From contig JBMNGP010000003.1 in the NCBI GenBank assembly GCA_050949905.1, positions 323,071 to 387,070 on the forward strand: DNA of 64,000 nucleotides, in the 5' to 3' direction. The notes below the pieces were generated by a model. It made no database searches and was not told the DNA's origin. It saw only the letters and a list, made by a program, of their open reading frames with translations. Origin of the DNA: DUML01 sp050949905. Lineage in GTDB: Bacteria; Bacillota; Desulfitobacteriia; Desulfitobacteriales; Syntrophobotulaceae. Positions 40,498-49,536 of this stretch are shown here, piece after piece (position 1 is the stretch's first letter; each line of letters begins with the position of its first letter). Position numbers and translations under genes: made by a program.

Positions 40498-41856
40498 ATG
40501 GTGATAGATGCCAAACAACTTTTTGAACAACGCTTAGGGAGATACCAAGCCGCCATGGCGCTCGAGACTGCAGATCGTATTCCGATCGCCCCGCCTATGA
40601 ATTATTTAGCTGAAATCTATTCCGGTTCCAACCATCAGCAAAACATTTATGATCCCCAAAAACTGCTGGCAGCAGAGATGGCCTTTATTAAAGAATTCCC
40701 GGAGACGGATGTCTTGCGTAGTAATCGTATCTGGGGGCCGATGTGTGATGTATTAGACCTGAAAACTTACAGCCTTCCCGGTAGGGAACTTCCTCCGAAC
40801 GGTCAATTCCAGTTTAGAGAAGAGGAGTATATGAAGGCTGATGAATACGATCTCCTGATTAATAACCCGGCCGAGTTTATGATGGGGACATTAATCCCGC
40901 GCCTCTTTGGGGAAATGGGTAAAGGTTCAAGCCGTTCTCATTTTGCTTTACTGAAAGCCGGTCTGGCCCAGGGAATGAGAAATGAGATTTTACGCAATAG
41001 AAATTATCAGCTGGAAACTCAGTGCGGTATACCGCAGGCAGGATTAGGAGGTTTTATCGCCCCGTTTGATGTTCTTGCCGATGCTTTACGAGGCTTAAAA
41101 GGTGCTTTGCTGGATACTTATCGCCAACCGGCTAAGGTAATCGAAGCTTGTCAAGTACTTACCCCTATCATGGCCCGTTTTGCTTTAGCTGCAGCTGATC
41201 CGCTGAAGCGTTATCCTATCGTCGTACCTACACATAAACCCTGCTTCTTATCGCCTAAACAATTCGATACTTTCTATTGGCCGTCATTTAAAGCTATTTT
41301 AGAAATCCTTATCGGTTCAGGATATAAAGTAAGAATTCTCTTGGAAGGGGATTGGAGCAGGCATTGGCATCACTTGTTGGAACTGCCTAAAGGATCACTG
41401 ATATGTGATATTGATGATAAGAGTGATATTTTCCAAGCCAAAGAAGAAATAGGCCATCATCATTGTATTGCGGGAGGTATCTCTAATACCATGTTCATCG
41501 TCGGCAATCCGTCGGACATAGATGAACGGGTTAAGCTCCTGTGTGAGAAGGCAGGAAAAGACGGCGGCTTTATTCTTAGCGGGGCGTGCCTCATCCCTTA
41601 TGAGACAAAGCCTGAAAACTATAAAGCGATGGTTGATGCCGTAATGAAATATGGCTGGTATGACAAGACTTTTGAACCTAAACCCAGGCAGGCTCCGATT
41701 GTAGAAAACGTCCCGATTCCCAAGGGTTCTCTAACTCCCTGGGAAGTGAAAAAAGAAGAACTTGGGGGTGTACTGGGAGAAGAAGACCTAATCCGTACTC
41801 CTTGGGAAACGATCGAAGAAATGGCGTTCAACTGGTTATGGAGCTGGTCTTGGTAA
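40498..41856 (+). CDS. UroD-type (MtaA/CmuA-like) corrinoid methyltransferase
   Basis: I take the ATG at 40498 (452 residues), eight bases after AAAGGAG; the frame extends back to a TTG at 40459 that is part of another GGAGG site. The protein has the TIM-barrel layout of the uroporphyrinogen decarboxylase superfamily, but a companion corrinoid gene and the lack of any haem genes point to methyl transfer. Candidate zinc or thiol ligands are the His and Cys of THKPC in the middle of the protein and the Cys of SGACLIP near the C-terminus, where methyltransferase members carry theirs. It probably removes a methyl group from the pathway substrate and gives it to the corrinoid protein encoded at 36540. 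The substrate class (methoxy, N-methyl or S-methyl compound) remains open. Confidence 0.82.
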   Translation: MVIDAKQLFEQRLGRYQAAMALETADRIPIAPPMNYLAEIYSGSNHQQNIYDPQKLLAAEMAFIKEFPETDVLRSNRIWGPMCDVLDLKTYSLPGRELPPNGQFQFREEEYMKADEYDLLINNPAEFMMGTLIPRLFGEMGKGSSRSHFALLKAGLAQGMRNEILRNRNYQLETQCGIPQAGLGGFIAPFDVLADALRGLKGALLDTYRQPAKVIEACQVLTPIMARFALAAADPLKRYPIVVPTHKPCFLSPKQFDTFYWPSFKAILEILIGSGYKVRILLEGDWSRHWHHLLELPKGSLICDIDDKSDIFQAKEEIGHHHCIAGGISNTMFIVGNPSDIDERVKLLCEKAGKDGGFILSGACLIPYETKPENYKAMVDAVMKYGWYDKTFEPKPRQAPIVENVPIPKGSLTPWEVKKEELGGVLGEEDLIRTPWETIEEMAFNWLWSWSW

Positions 41857-41929
41857 AAAAAATGTTAATTTGCCTAAAAAATAAAGGAATCTTTCAAGGA
41901 ATGTAGAATAATAAAGAACGTAAAAAGGC

Positions 41930-41955
41930 GGGAAGATTTCCCGTACAAAGGGAAA
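41930..41955 (+). promoter_or_regulatory. Candidate operator, copy 3 (before TRAP transporter)
   Basis: This third copy of GGGA-N5-TCCCGTA-N3-AGGGAAA contains the best palindrome (GGGAA-GAT-TTCCC). It lies in the 225-bp gap between the methyltransferase and dctP, 126 bp before the dctP start. It suggests the transporter has its own promoter under the same control as the enzymes. Confidence 0.65.
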
Positions 41956-42081
41956 CATGAAATAAATGGTAAGAAGAATTTAGAACCACTGGAAAGGAGA
42001 GGGGTTAGTAATCAGACTTACTGGAGATAATTAGGGAGAATATTGTTGTGAATGTTATTTTAAAGGAGGAAAGATAAAATT

Positions 42082-43125
42082 ATGAAAACTAAAAAAACTA
42101 TTGCTATATTACTTTCTCTTATGCTTTTCTTATCACTGACTGTTGTAGGTTGTGGATCGGATTCAACCCCCAAGCAGGGAGAAGAGCCTTCGGCCACGAC
42201 CCCCAAAGTGATTCAGGTTGGCCATGTAAGCTCGCCCAATATTGAAGATCCATACCATCGGTTTGCTGCAAAATTCGCTGAATATGTGGAGAAAGAAAGT
42301 AATGGAAGCATTAAAATTGAAGTGATTTCCGGCGGCCAGTTCGGCCAGGAAAGAGAAATGTTTGAAGGTATGCAGCTTGGCACTGTAGATATGGGGATTA
42401 TGACCAATTCCTACACCAGTGTATTTGTTCCTGAAGCTGGCTTGTTCGATCTTCCCTTCCTATTCCCGGACTATGATACGGCAAATACCATCCTGGATGG
42501 ACCTGTCGGTCAAAAAGTCTTTGCTGCTTTTGAAGGTTCCGGTGTAACTCCACTGGCCTGGGGTGTAGGTGGATTCAGACAACTTGTCACCAACGGCGGC
42601 GGAGTGAGAACTCCTGAAGATTTCGTAGGCAAGAAAATCCGGAGTATGGAAACTGATATGTATATGAATACTTACAAGGCTCTTGGTGTTAATGCTGTTC
42701 CTATGGCCTATTCAGAGACCATCCCTGGCCTTCAGCAAGGAACGATTGACGGTGTTGATTTGCCTTTAAGTGTTTTGGCAGCTAACGGCTTTTATGATGT
42801 CGCAGATTATATTTCTATGATTAGTCACTTCTATTCTCCTTTAACAATCTGTATCTCTGATTCAGTATGGAAAGGTTTAAGTGCGGAACAGCAGCAAGTT
42901 TTGAAAAAAGCGGCGATAGATGCCGGTAACGAAGAGCGTGAATTTATTGCCAATATTGAAGTGGAAAAACTTCAATTACTGAAAGATAAAGGTATGACAG
43001 CTATAGAAGATGTTGATTATGATGCTTTCCAGAAAAAACTTACCAACTTCTATGAAGAGCAAAAGGCCAAAATTGGTGCTGATTTAGTTGACGAATTAAT
43101 GGCTGCTCTCAATGAGCTGAAATAA
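42082..43125 (+). CDS. dctP: TRAP transporter substrate-binding lipoprotein
   Basis: The protein has 347 residues, with AAAGGAGG before the ATG. A lipoprotein signal peptide ends in the lipobox VVGC, with Cys24 as the lipid-modified residue, so in this Gram-positive setting the protein is tethered outside the membrane. The mature part has DctP-family features: GGQFGQEREMFEGMQLGTVDMG, a KIRSMET segment and the GLQQGTIDGVDLP region, with an arginine in the place that normally binds a substrate carboxylate. It should capture an organic acid and deliver it to the DctQM membrane subunits encoded just downstream. A strong RNA hairpin separates dctP from dctQ. Confidence 0.93.
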   Translation: MKTKKTIAILLSLMLFLSLTVVGCGSDSTPKQGEEPSATTPKVIQVGHVSSPNIEDPYHRFAAKFAEYVEKESNGSIKIEVISGGQFGQEREMFEGMQLGTVDMGIMTNSYTSVFVPEAGLFDLPFLFPDYDTANTILDGPVGQKVFAAFEGSGVTPLAWGVGGFRQLVTNGGGVRTPEDFVGKKIRSMETDMYMNTYKALGVNAVPMAYSETIPGLQQGTIDGVDLPLSVLAANGFYDVADYISMISHFYSPLTICISDSVWKGLSAEQQQVLKKAAIDAGNEEREFIANIEVEKLQLLKDKGMTAIEDVDYDAFQKKLTNFYEEQKAKIGADLVDELMAALNELK

Positions 43126-43195
43126 GGTATTCTTGGAATCACGCAGTGTACTTTTTACATCTTACCAATTGAATCTAAAATCTTACTAATTGAAT

Positions 43196-43231
43196 CGAGC
43201 CGCAGTAGGAGAGTCCTCCTATTGTGGCTCG
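43196..43231 (+). promoter_or_regulatory. Strong hairpin in the dctP-dctQ gap
   Basis: The stem has 16 pairs (43196-43211 with 43216-43231), two of them G-U, closed by the tetraloop AGTC. No T-run follows, so it is not an ordinary terminator. Stable hairpins after a binding-protein gene usually protect the upstream mRNA and lower expression of the membrane subunits, which fits here. Confidence 0.75.
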
Positions 43232-43252
43232 AAAAGGATTGTGAATGTCATA

Positions 43253-43747
43253 ATGGATAAATTACAAAAAATAAGTAAATATGCGGATCGTATAGTCGGA
43301 AGCATGATTATTGCTACTTTCTCGATAATGATTATCTGCTGTGTTCTCCAAGTCTTTACCCGTTATGTTTTGAACAGTTCTTTGTCCTGGACGGAAGAAT
43401 TGGCCCGCTATACTTTTATTTGGGCCAATCTCTTAGCGGCTTCTTTTTGTATAAAGACTAATAGTCATGCCCGGGTAACAGTGATCTTTGATGCACTTCC
43501 TACTAGTATTCAGAGAATTTTTATTTCAGTTACTCAGGTGCTAATAATGGGCATGGCCGGAGTTATGATCGTCCAAGGATTAAAGCTTGCTGCAATGACT
43601 CAAAACCAGCTAAGTCCCGCAATAGGGTTACACGTTTCACTGGTTTATTTAGCAATCCCCGTAAGCGGAATATTTATTATTTTCTATACAGTAATTAATG
43701 TAATTAACGCTGTTAAGGGAATTCCGGAAAAGGAGGAAAAACTATGA
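43253..43747 (+). CDS. dctQ: TRAP transporter small membrane subunit
   Basis: The frame is open from 43190, but that start would place the hairpin inside the coding region. I prefer the ATG at 43253 (164 residues), with the GTG at 43241 as an alternative; AAAAGGA lies just upstream of both. Four hydrophobic segments are visible, and the DctQ signature follows the first: FTRYVLNSSLSWTEELARY, with a later NSHARVTVIFD. It bridges the binding protein and the large permease subunit. The stop codon overlaps the dctM start by four bases (ATGA), so translation of the two is coupled. Confidence 0.88.
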   Translation: MDKLQKISKYADRIVGSMIIATFSIMIICCVLQVFTRYVLNSSLSWTEELARYTFIWANLLAASFCIKTNSHARVTVIFDALPTSIQRIFISVTQVLIMGMAGVMIVQGLKLAAMTQNQLSPAIGLHVSLVYLAIPVSGIFIIFYTVINVINAVKGIPEKEEKL

Positions 43748-45034
43748 CTGCCGGTATTATGTTTTTGTTAATGTTTCTCCTAATTTTCCTGGGTGTTCCG
43801 GTTGCTTTTTCGATTGGTTTATCTACTATTACGTTTCTAGCAGTAACTAATATGAAGCCATTGGTTCTGGTTGCCCAGCGGATGGTTACCGGCTTGGATT
43901 CCTTTCCGCTGCTGGCGATACCGCTGTTTATCCTCGTCGGTAATCTTATGGCCGGTGGAGGTATTTCCAAAAGATTGGTCAGGTGGGCAGAGAGCCTTGT
44001 CGGTGGACTTCCGGGCGGGTTGGGGATTGTTGCAATTCTCTCCTGTGTTGTATTTTCAGCGCTTTCCGGATCCGGACCGGCAACGGTAGCTGCGATTGGA
44101 GCAATTATTATTCCTTCTATGATTCAGAAAGGCTATACTGCAGAAACTTCCGGCGGGCTGATAGCCGCAGCAGGCGCCTTAGGCCCGATTATTCCTCCGA
44201 GTATTCCAATGATAATTTACGGAGTTACGATGAATCTTTCGGTAACAGACATGTTTCTGGGGGGTATTTTACCCGGTCTTTTTATCGCGGTACTGCTCGT
44301 GGGCGTAAACGCGGTTATTGCCAAAAAGAGCCCGGCGATCATGGTGCACCGTAATGAAGTCAGATTTTCGATGATGGAGGTTCTGAAGAGCACTTGGTCA
44401 GGTTTAGGAGCACTGTTGCTTCCTGTTGTAATTCTCGGCGGGATTTATGGCGGGATATTTACGCCGACTGAAGCCGCAGCTGTCGGCGTAGTATACAGCT
44501 TAGTGGTAGGAGGATTAGTCTACCGCGAGCTAAAGCTTAAGGAATTGCCGCAGATCCTGATCAACACTATGATAACCTCGGCCATGATTTGTTTTATTAT
44601 TGCTGTTGCCAACGTTCTTTCCTGGATAATGTCGGCTACCCAGTTTTCTAATGCAATTGTCGATACGTCTGTTAAAAATAGTGGATAATAAAATAATCTA
44701 TCTGTTGGTGCTTAATCTGTTCCTCTTTTTTGTCGGTGCCTTGCTGGATAATATCGCGGCTATTATCATTCTGGCGCCAATCCTTGTGCCGATGGGTATA
44801 GAATTGGGCTTGGATCCGCTGCATCTGGGCGTTCTCTTTGTTATCAACGTTGTTATTGGTTTTGTAACTCCTCCCTTTGGTTATAATCTCTTCACAGCTT
44901 GTGCAATCACAGGACTTAAGTTTGACCGTATTGTTAAAGGTGTCTTGCCTTTCCTGCTGATTGAAATGATAGCAGTAATGATTATAGCCTATGTTCCCGG
45001 ATTCATTACTTTCCTGCCTAATCTTCTGAAGTAG
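43744..45034 (+). CDS. dctM: TRAP transporter large permease subunit, frameshifted
   Basis: The protein starts with about 310 residues in one frame, and its last ~118 continue in another. The break lies in the run of five A at 44674-44678; with one A fewer the frame reads on as SVKIVDNKIIYLLVLNLF and gives a normal DctM of ~429 residues. The family features are present: about twelve membrane segments, an SGSGPATVAAIG motif, GALGPIIPPSIPMIIYG, and in the last part a DNIAAIIILAPILVP segment and GFVTPPFGYNLF. Both halves are otherwise well preserved, so the frameshift is recent or a sequencing error. As given, the protein would stop before its final membrane segments and probably not work. Confidence 0.85.
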
Positions 45035-45058
45035 ACATTTTGTTTATTAGTAAAACTT

Positions 45059-45101
45059 TAAGAATCTGAAGGGTCTTTCGCAGCCTTTCAGATTCTTTTA
45101 T
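45059..45101 (+). terminator. Rho-independent terminator after dctM
   Basis: AGAATCTGAA (45061-45070) pairs with TTCAGATTCT (45087-45096), with further GG/CC pairing towards the loop, and a T-rich tail follows. It closes the TRAP transporter unit and separates it from the one-carbon operon. Confidence 0.82.
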
Positions 45102-45117
45102 TAGTTTAAATTGCGTA

Positions 45118-45146
45118 TTGACGGCAGAAGGGAGATAGTGTATTGT
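45118..45146 (+). promoter_or_regulatory. Predicted sigma-A promoter of the one-carbon operon
   Basis: A -35-like TTGACG (45118-45123) is followed by exactly 17 bp and a -10-like TATTGT (45141-45146). It is the only well-spaced pair I see between the dctM terminator and metF. Predicted transcription starts near 45153, inside the inverted repeat that follows. Confidence 0.55.
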
Positions 45147-45150
45147 TAAA

Positions 45151-45170
45151 TGTATATACAACTATATACA
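45151..45170. promoter_or_regulatory. Perfect inverted repeat, likely repressor operator
   Basis: TGTATATA-CAAC-TATATACA is a perfect 8+4+8 palindrome placed directly after the predicted -10 element, where a bound repressor would block initiation. TGTATA/TATACA half-sites are typical of GntR-family regulators. No such regulator is encoded in this window, so it would act from elsewhere. Confidence 0.55.
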
Positions 45171-45278
45171 AGGATTTATTGAGCTTATTTTCCTATGCCA
45201 GATACTAGAATTTTCTTGAGCTTACTTTGGTTAAGCTAGGCTAAAAGTTAAACTAATTTATATTAAAGGTGAGTTGCT

Positions 45279-46833
45279 ATGACTAATGATTTTAGACAAA
45301 AAATCAATGAGCATGACGGCTTTGTCGTAACCTGGGAATTGGTTCCGGGGCGCGGTGCAACAGAAGAAAGTCAGGAAAAGGTTCTCAAACTTGCTTCCCA
45401 AGCGGCCAAGGGAAAAAAAGTAACGGCAGTTAGTTTAACAGATAATCCCGGCGGGAATACCGGTATTGTACCTGAAGTAATCGGCAAAGAAATAGCCGAT
45501 CTGGGGTTGGACACAATTATCCATCTTACTTGTAAGGATAAGAACCGCAATCAATTGGAAAGCCAGCTCTATGCTTTAGAACGATTAGGCCTGACGAATA
45601 TCCTGGCGATGACCGGGGATTTTTCCCATGGTGGCATCTTTGGACGGCCTAAACCTGTATTTGATATTGATTCTACCAATTTACTTAGAATGATCACAGA
45701 ATTTAATAAAGGTTTAAAAATTCCCAAGCTAAAAAAAAATACAGTTCTTAAACCGGCAAGTTTCTTTGCTGGGGCTGCGGTATCTCCTTTTAAAGCGACC
45801 GAGGCGGAACAAATACTTCAATATTCCAAACTGAAAAAAAAGATCGCAGGCGGCGCCCAATTTGTGATTACTCAAGTTGGCTATGATGCCAGAAAATTTC
45901 AGGAACTGCTCTTGGTTCTTGAAAATATGGATTGTAGGATTCCGGCCATTGGCAATATCTATGTTATTAATTATCCTGTGGGGCGAATCATGAACCGCAA
46001 CCAAATACCCGGCTGCGTAGTTACGAATAAATTACTGGCCCGCTTGGCTGAGGAAAGAGAGAGCACTGATCAAGGGCGAGCGGCCATGCTTGAACGGGCG
46101 GCCAAACAGTATGCAGTCCTGAAAGGCATGGGGTATAAGGGCGTTCATCTCGGGGGAGCCAATCTCCAATACGAAGAAATAGAGTATATAATCACTAAAG
46201 GGGAAGAACTAAGCACTAATTGGAGAGATTATATTCAGGAGTTCGATTATGAGCAAGAGAATGGTTTCTATATATTTGAGAAAGATCCACAAACCGGACT
46301 AAATCTGAATCAATCCAAAGAAAAAGTTAGCGGAAGCAGCGCGGGCCTGGATTTCAATTACTCCTTATCCCGTTTGTTTCATAAAATGTTTTTCGAACCC
46401 GGTAAAAAATTCTTCGGGCCGATGAAAAGCCTTGCGCACAGTATTGAGGGAAAAGGACCGGAAAAGCTGTTTCACTCTCTGGAGCATGGTGCTAAAGCTC
46501 TGCTGTATAACTGCCAGGATTGCGGTGATTGCGCGCTGATTGATACGGCTTACGTCTGCCCTATGGGTGACTGTCCTAAGAATCAGAGAAACGGTCCCTG
46601 TGAAGGAAGTTATACCGGTTGGTGTGAAGTTTATCCTGGGCAGAAACAGTGTGTTTGGGTACGTGCTTATAACCGTCTGAAAAAGTATGGTGAGGAAGAA
46701 TGAATTAAATTCTTATCAGGTAAGCCCTTATAACTGGGAACTTCAGCATACTTCCTCCTGGATAAATTTCTACTTGGGCAAGGATCATTCTGCCGAACGC
46801 CTCGCCTTAAAAACTAAGGAAGAAGACAACTAA
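45279..46833 (+). CDS. metF: Methylenetetrahydrofolate reductase with Cys-rich C-terminal domain, frameshifted near the end
   Basis: The ATG at 45279 follows AAAGGTGAG. The N-terminal ~310 residues form the MetF TIM barrel, with an early glutamate in VVTWELVPGRG and the folate/flavin-site region ILAMTGDFSHGG. The C-terminal part is the cysteine-rich domain (NCQDCGDC, CPMGDCPKNQRNGPC) that is a separate MetV protein in some acetogens. A TGA at 46701 appears to end the protein at 474 residues, but the downstream bases read on in another frame as NWELQHTSSWINF and YLGKDH, the usual end of this domain, to a TAA at 46831. One extra T near 46701 explains this; the intended length is about 517. It interconverts methyl- and methylene-THF and heads the one-carbon operon. 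Confidence 0.88.
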
Positions 46834-46881
46834 TGAATTAAGCTGCCATGATGAACCGAATTTTCTAGGGGAGGTTTATTT

Positions 46882-47784
46882 GTGGAGAAGATGTATCTGG
46901 AGCCTGCTGAAATTGCCAAAAAATATAGCGAAGTTGGACGCCAAAAAACCCACTGCCCTGCTTACAAGTTGATCCTTTTGGGAATTTTGGCAGGAGCCTT
47001 TATCGCTTTGGCGGCTCAGGGATCGAACGTGGCTATTCATACCATAGCTTCGGTCGGCTTGGGCAAGGCTCTGGCCGGGGCAATCTTTGCAACGGGCTTA
47101 ATGATGGTTATAATAACAGGGGCGGAGTTATTTACCGGCAATACGCTAATCGTCATATCCTGCTTGGAGAAAAAGAGCTGCTGGCTAAAAATGCTGCAAA
47201 ATTGGTTTTATGTTTACTTAGGAAACTTCATTGGCTCCATCTTTATTGTCCTTTTGATACTTAATTCCGGACAATTCAGTTATTCCGGCGGGTTGCTCGG
47301 CGGTTTTACCATTAAGGTGGCAGCCTATAAAACCGGGTTATCTTTTGAAAAAGCTTTCTTCATGGGAATCCTGTGCAATATCTTAGTATGTCTTGCTGTT
47401 TGGATGGCTGCAGCGGCTCAGGACATCACCGGCAAATTATTAGCTATCTTTTTTCCGATTTGGTTATTTATTGCTTCAGGTTTTGAACATAGCATTGCCA
47501 ACATGTATTACATACCGGCTGGAATTCTGGCAAAGCTGCAGCCTGGATTGGTTGAGCAGTCTATAGCTTTGGGAGTTACGGGTGGACAGCTCAGTCAGCT
47601 TACTTGGGCAGGTTTTTTTAGCAATCTTCTTCCTGTGACCCTCGGAAACATTGTCGGGGGCAGCCTTTTTGTAGGATTGACCTACTGGATATGTTATCTT
47701 TTTCAAGTTAAATCAATTCCAAGCCATCAAATAAATAATAATTATGAACAAAGCGGAGGGAAAAAACATGCTGTTCAAAAGTGA
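46882..47784 (+). CDS. Formate/nitrite-family channel, probably formate
   Basis: The protein has 300 residues and a GTG start six bases after GGGGAGG. Six membrane segments are visible, and the family's features are present: a GAELFTGN loop motif in the middle, an N-terminal GILAGAFIALAA segment, and SGFEHSIANMYYIP near the fifth segment, including the gating-histidine region. Because the next gene is formate-THF ligase, formate is the likely substrate rather than nitrite. In a methyl-oxidising direction it would let formate out; in an acetogenic direction it would let formate in. Its 3' end overlaps the fhs start by 17 bp, so the two are translated together. Confidence 0.88.
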   Translation: MEKMYLEPAEIAKKYSEVGRQKTHCPAYKLILLGILAGAFIALAAQGSNVAIHTIASVGLGKALAGAIFATGLMMVIITGAELFTGNTLIVISCLEKKSCWLKMLQNWFYVYLGNFIGSIFIVLLILNSGQFSYSGGLLGGFTIKVAAYKTGLSFEKAFFMGILCNILVCLAVWMAAAAQDITGKLLAIFFPIWLFIASGFEHSIANMYYIPAGILAKLQPGLVEQSIALGVTGGQLSQLTWAGFFSNLLPVTLGNIVGGSLFVGLTYWICYLFQVKSIPSHQINNNYEQSGGKKHAVQK

Positions 47785-49447
47785 TATCGAGATTGCTCAG
47801 GAGGCTAAGTTATTACCGGCAGCAGAAATTGCTAAAGGACTGCAGATCCCTGAGGATTATTTGGAGTCCTACGGCAAATACAAAGCAAAAGTGGATTATA
47901 ACCTTTTGGAGCAACTAGCCGACCGGCCGGACGGCAAGCTAATTCTGGTCACCGCTATTAACCCGACCCCTGCCGGAGAAGGAAAAACAACGACTTCGGT
48001 AGGTTTAGGCGATGCTTTATCTCTGCTGGGGCATAAAACAGTAATTGCTCTGCGCGAACCATCCCTCGGACCGGTTTTCGGGGTGAAGGGGGGTGCGGCC
48101 GGCGGCGGCTACGCCCAGGTAGTACCGATGGAAGACATTAATCTTCACTTTACCGGAGATATTCATGCCATTGGGGCTGCAAACAATCTGATTGCCGCAA
48201 TGTTGGACAATCATATCCACCAGGGTAATAAGCTGGATATTGATGTGCGCCGCATTACCTGGAAGAGATGTATTGATATGAATGACCGTCAATTAAGGTT
48301 TATGGTCAACGGGTTAGGCGGCAAAGCCAACGGCACCCCTCGGGAAGATGGTTATGATATAACCGTAGCTTCCGAGATAATGGCTGTCTTATGTTTAGCC
48401 AGCGACCTGGAAGACTTGAAAAACAGAGTAAAACGAATTATTGTGGCTTACAATAGAAGCGGGGAGCCGGTTACAGCCGGTCAGCTTAATGTTCAGGGAG
48501 CTGTAGCCGCCCTGCTTAAAGATGCTCTAAAGCCAAACTTGGTGCAGACCTTAGAACATACTCCTGCCTTTATTCACGGTGGGCCCTTTGCTAATATTGC
48601 CCATGGCTGTAATAGTGTGATGGCTACTAAGCTGGCCTTAAAACTCGGTGACTATGTGGTGACTGAAGCCGGTTTTGGAGCCGACTTAGGAGCGGAGAAG
48701 TTTATCGACATTAAATGCCGCATAAGCGGGTTAAAACCGGATGCCGTAGTGATCGTGGCCACGGTGCGCGCCTTAAAATCTCACGGCGGAGTGGCTAAGG
48801 CGGATTTAAACCAGGAAAACCTGGAGGCTCTAAAACAAGGTTTACCTAATCTTTTAAAACACGTCGAGAACATCACTCAGAACTTCGGCCTGCCGGCAGT
48901 GGTTGCTCTAAACCGTTTTCCGACAGATACGGAAGCCGAACTCGCATTAATCGAAAAAGAATGCAGCAAATTAGGTGTTAAGACCGCTTTGTCAGAAGTA
49001 TGGGAAAAAGGAGGCCAAGGCGGAGTCCTTTTAGCAGAGGAAGTACTGAAATTAATTGCCCAGGGTCAGAATAATTTCCAATTTGCTTATGATACTGACC
49101 TTGGTATTAAAGAAAAGATTACGGCGATTGCCACCAAAATATACGGTGCTGAGGGCGTAGATTTTATCGGAACCAGCAATCAGGATATTGCTAATATTGA
49201 GAAAATCGGCTATCGCGATTTACCGGTATGTATGGCTAAAACCCAGTACTCCTTATCAGATGACCCTCAAAAATTAGGTCGTCCTGTTGGGTTTAGAATA
49301 TCTATCCGCAGTGTGCGGATTTCTTCCGGGGCAGGGTTTATCGTGGCTCTAACCGGGGATATTATGACTTTACCAGGCTTGCCGAAAGTGCCCGCTGCTG
49401 AAAATATCGATGTTGACAAAACAGGCAGGATTTCCGGACTATTTTAG
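47768..49447 (+). CDS. fhs: Formate-tetrahydrofolate ligase
   Basis: I choose the ATG at 47768 (559 residues), seven bases after GGAGGG, rather than the one at 47744, which has no such site. The ATP-binding loop is TPAGEGKT (residues 67-74), followed by GVKGGAAGGGYAQVVPM and the FTGDIHAIGAANNL segment, all hallmarks of the family; the length is standard. It joins formate, THF and ATP to give 10-formyl-THF, or runs backwards to make ATP. It lies between the formate channel and fchA, so formate entry or exit, activation and reduction/oxidation steps are in one transcript. Confidence 0.97.
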   Translation: MLFKSDIEIAQEAKLLPAAEIAKGLQIPEDYLESYGKYKAKVDYNLLEQLADRPDGKLILVTAINPTPAGEGKTTTSVGLGDALSLLGHKTVIALREPSLGPVFGVKGGAAGGGYAQVVPMEDINLHFTGDIHAIGAANNLIAAMLDNHIHQGNKLDIDVRRITWKRCIDMNDRQLRFMVNGLGGKANGTPREDGYDITVASEIMAVLCLASDLEDLKNRVKRIIVAYNRSGEPVTAGQLNVQGAVAALLKDALKPNLVQTLEHTPAFIHGGPFANIAHGCNSVMATKLALKLGDYVVTEAGFGADLGAEKFIDIKCRISGLKPDAVVIVATVRALKSHGGVAKADLNQENLEALKQGLPNLLKHVENITQNFGLPAVVALNRFPTDTEAELALIEKECSKLGVKTALSEVWEKGGQGGVLLAEEVLKLIAQGQNNFQFAYDTDLGIKEKITAIATKIYGAEGVDFIGTSNQDIANIEKIGYRDLPVCMAKTQYSLSDDPQKLGRPVGFRISIRSVRISSGAGFIVALTGDIMTLPGLPKVPAAENIDVDKTGRISGLF

Positions 49448-49536
49448 GTAAATGTGCTCCTTAGCTGATCAAGGGGAGTCAATTCCATGTAATTTCCCTG
49501 TAAGTGAACCTATTATTTAAAGAAGGGGTTGTTGGT

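Noticed and set aside
40472..40504. Ten-residue leader peptide (TTG start after GGAGG, stop overlapping the methyltransferase ATG)
   Set aside because: A GGAGG site and an overlapping stop are present, but the codons show no attenuator features and such short frames arise by chance.
40498..41856. Haem-biosynthesis uroporphyrinogen decarboxylase (HemE)
   Set aside because: The protein is longer than HemE, has candidate zinc-ligand His/Cys residues, and sits beside a corrinoid protein rather than haem genes.
44674..44678. Programmed ribosomal frameshift in dctM
   Set aside because: A run of five A alone is weak for slippage, no stimulatory structure is evident, and eight other net +1 shifts nearby favour a common technical or decay cause.
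45147..45278. THF riboswitch in the leader of the one-carbon operon
   Set aside because: I could not trace the conserved paired elements; only an inverted repeat and a small direct repeat (TTGAGCTTA at 45179 and 45216) are visible.
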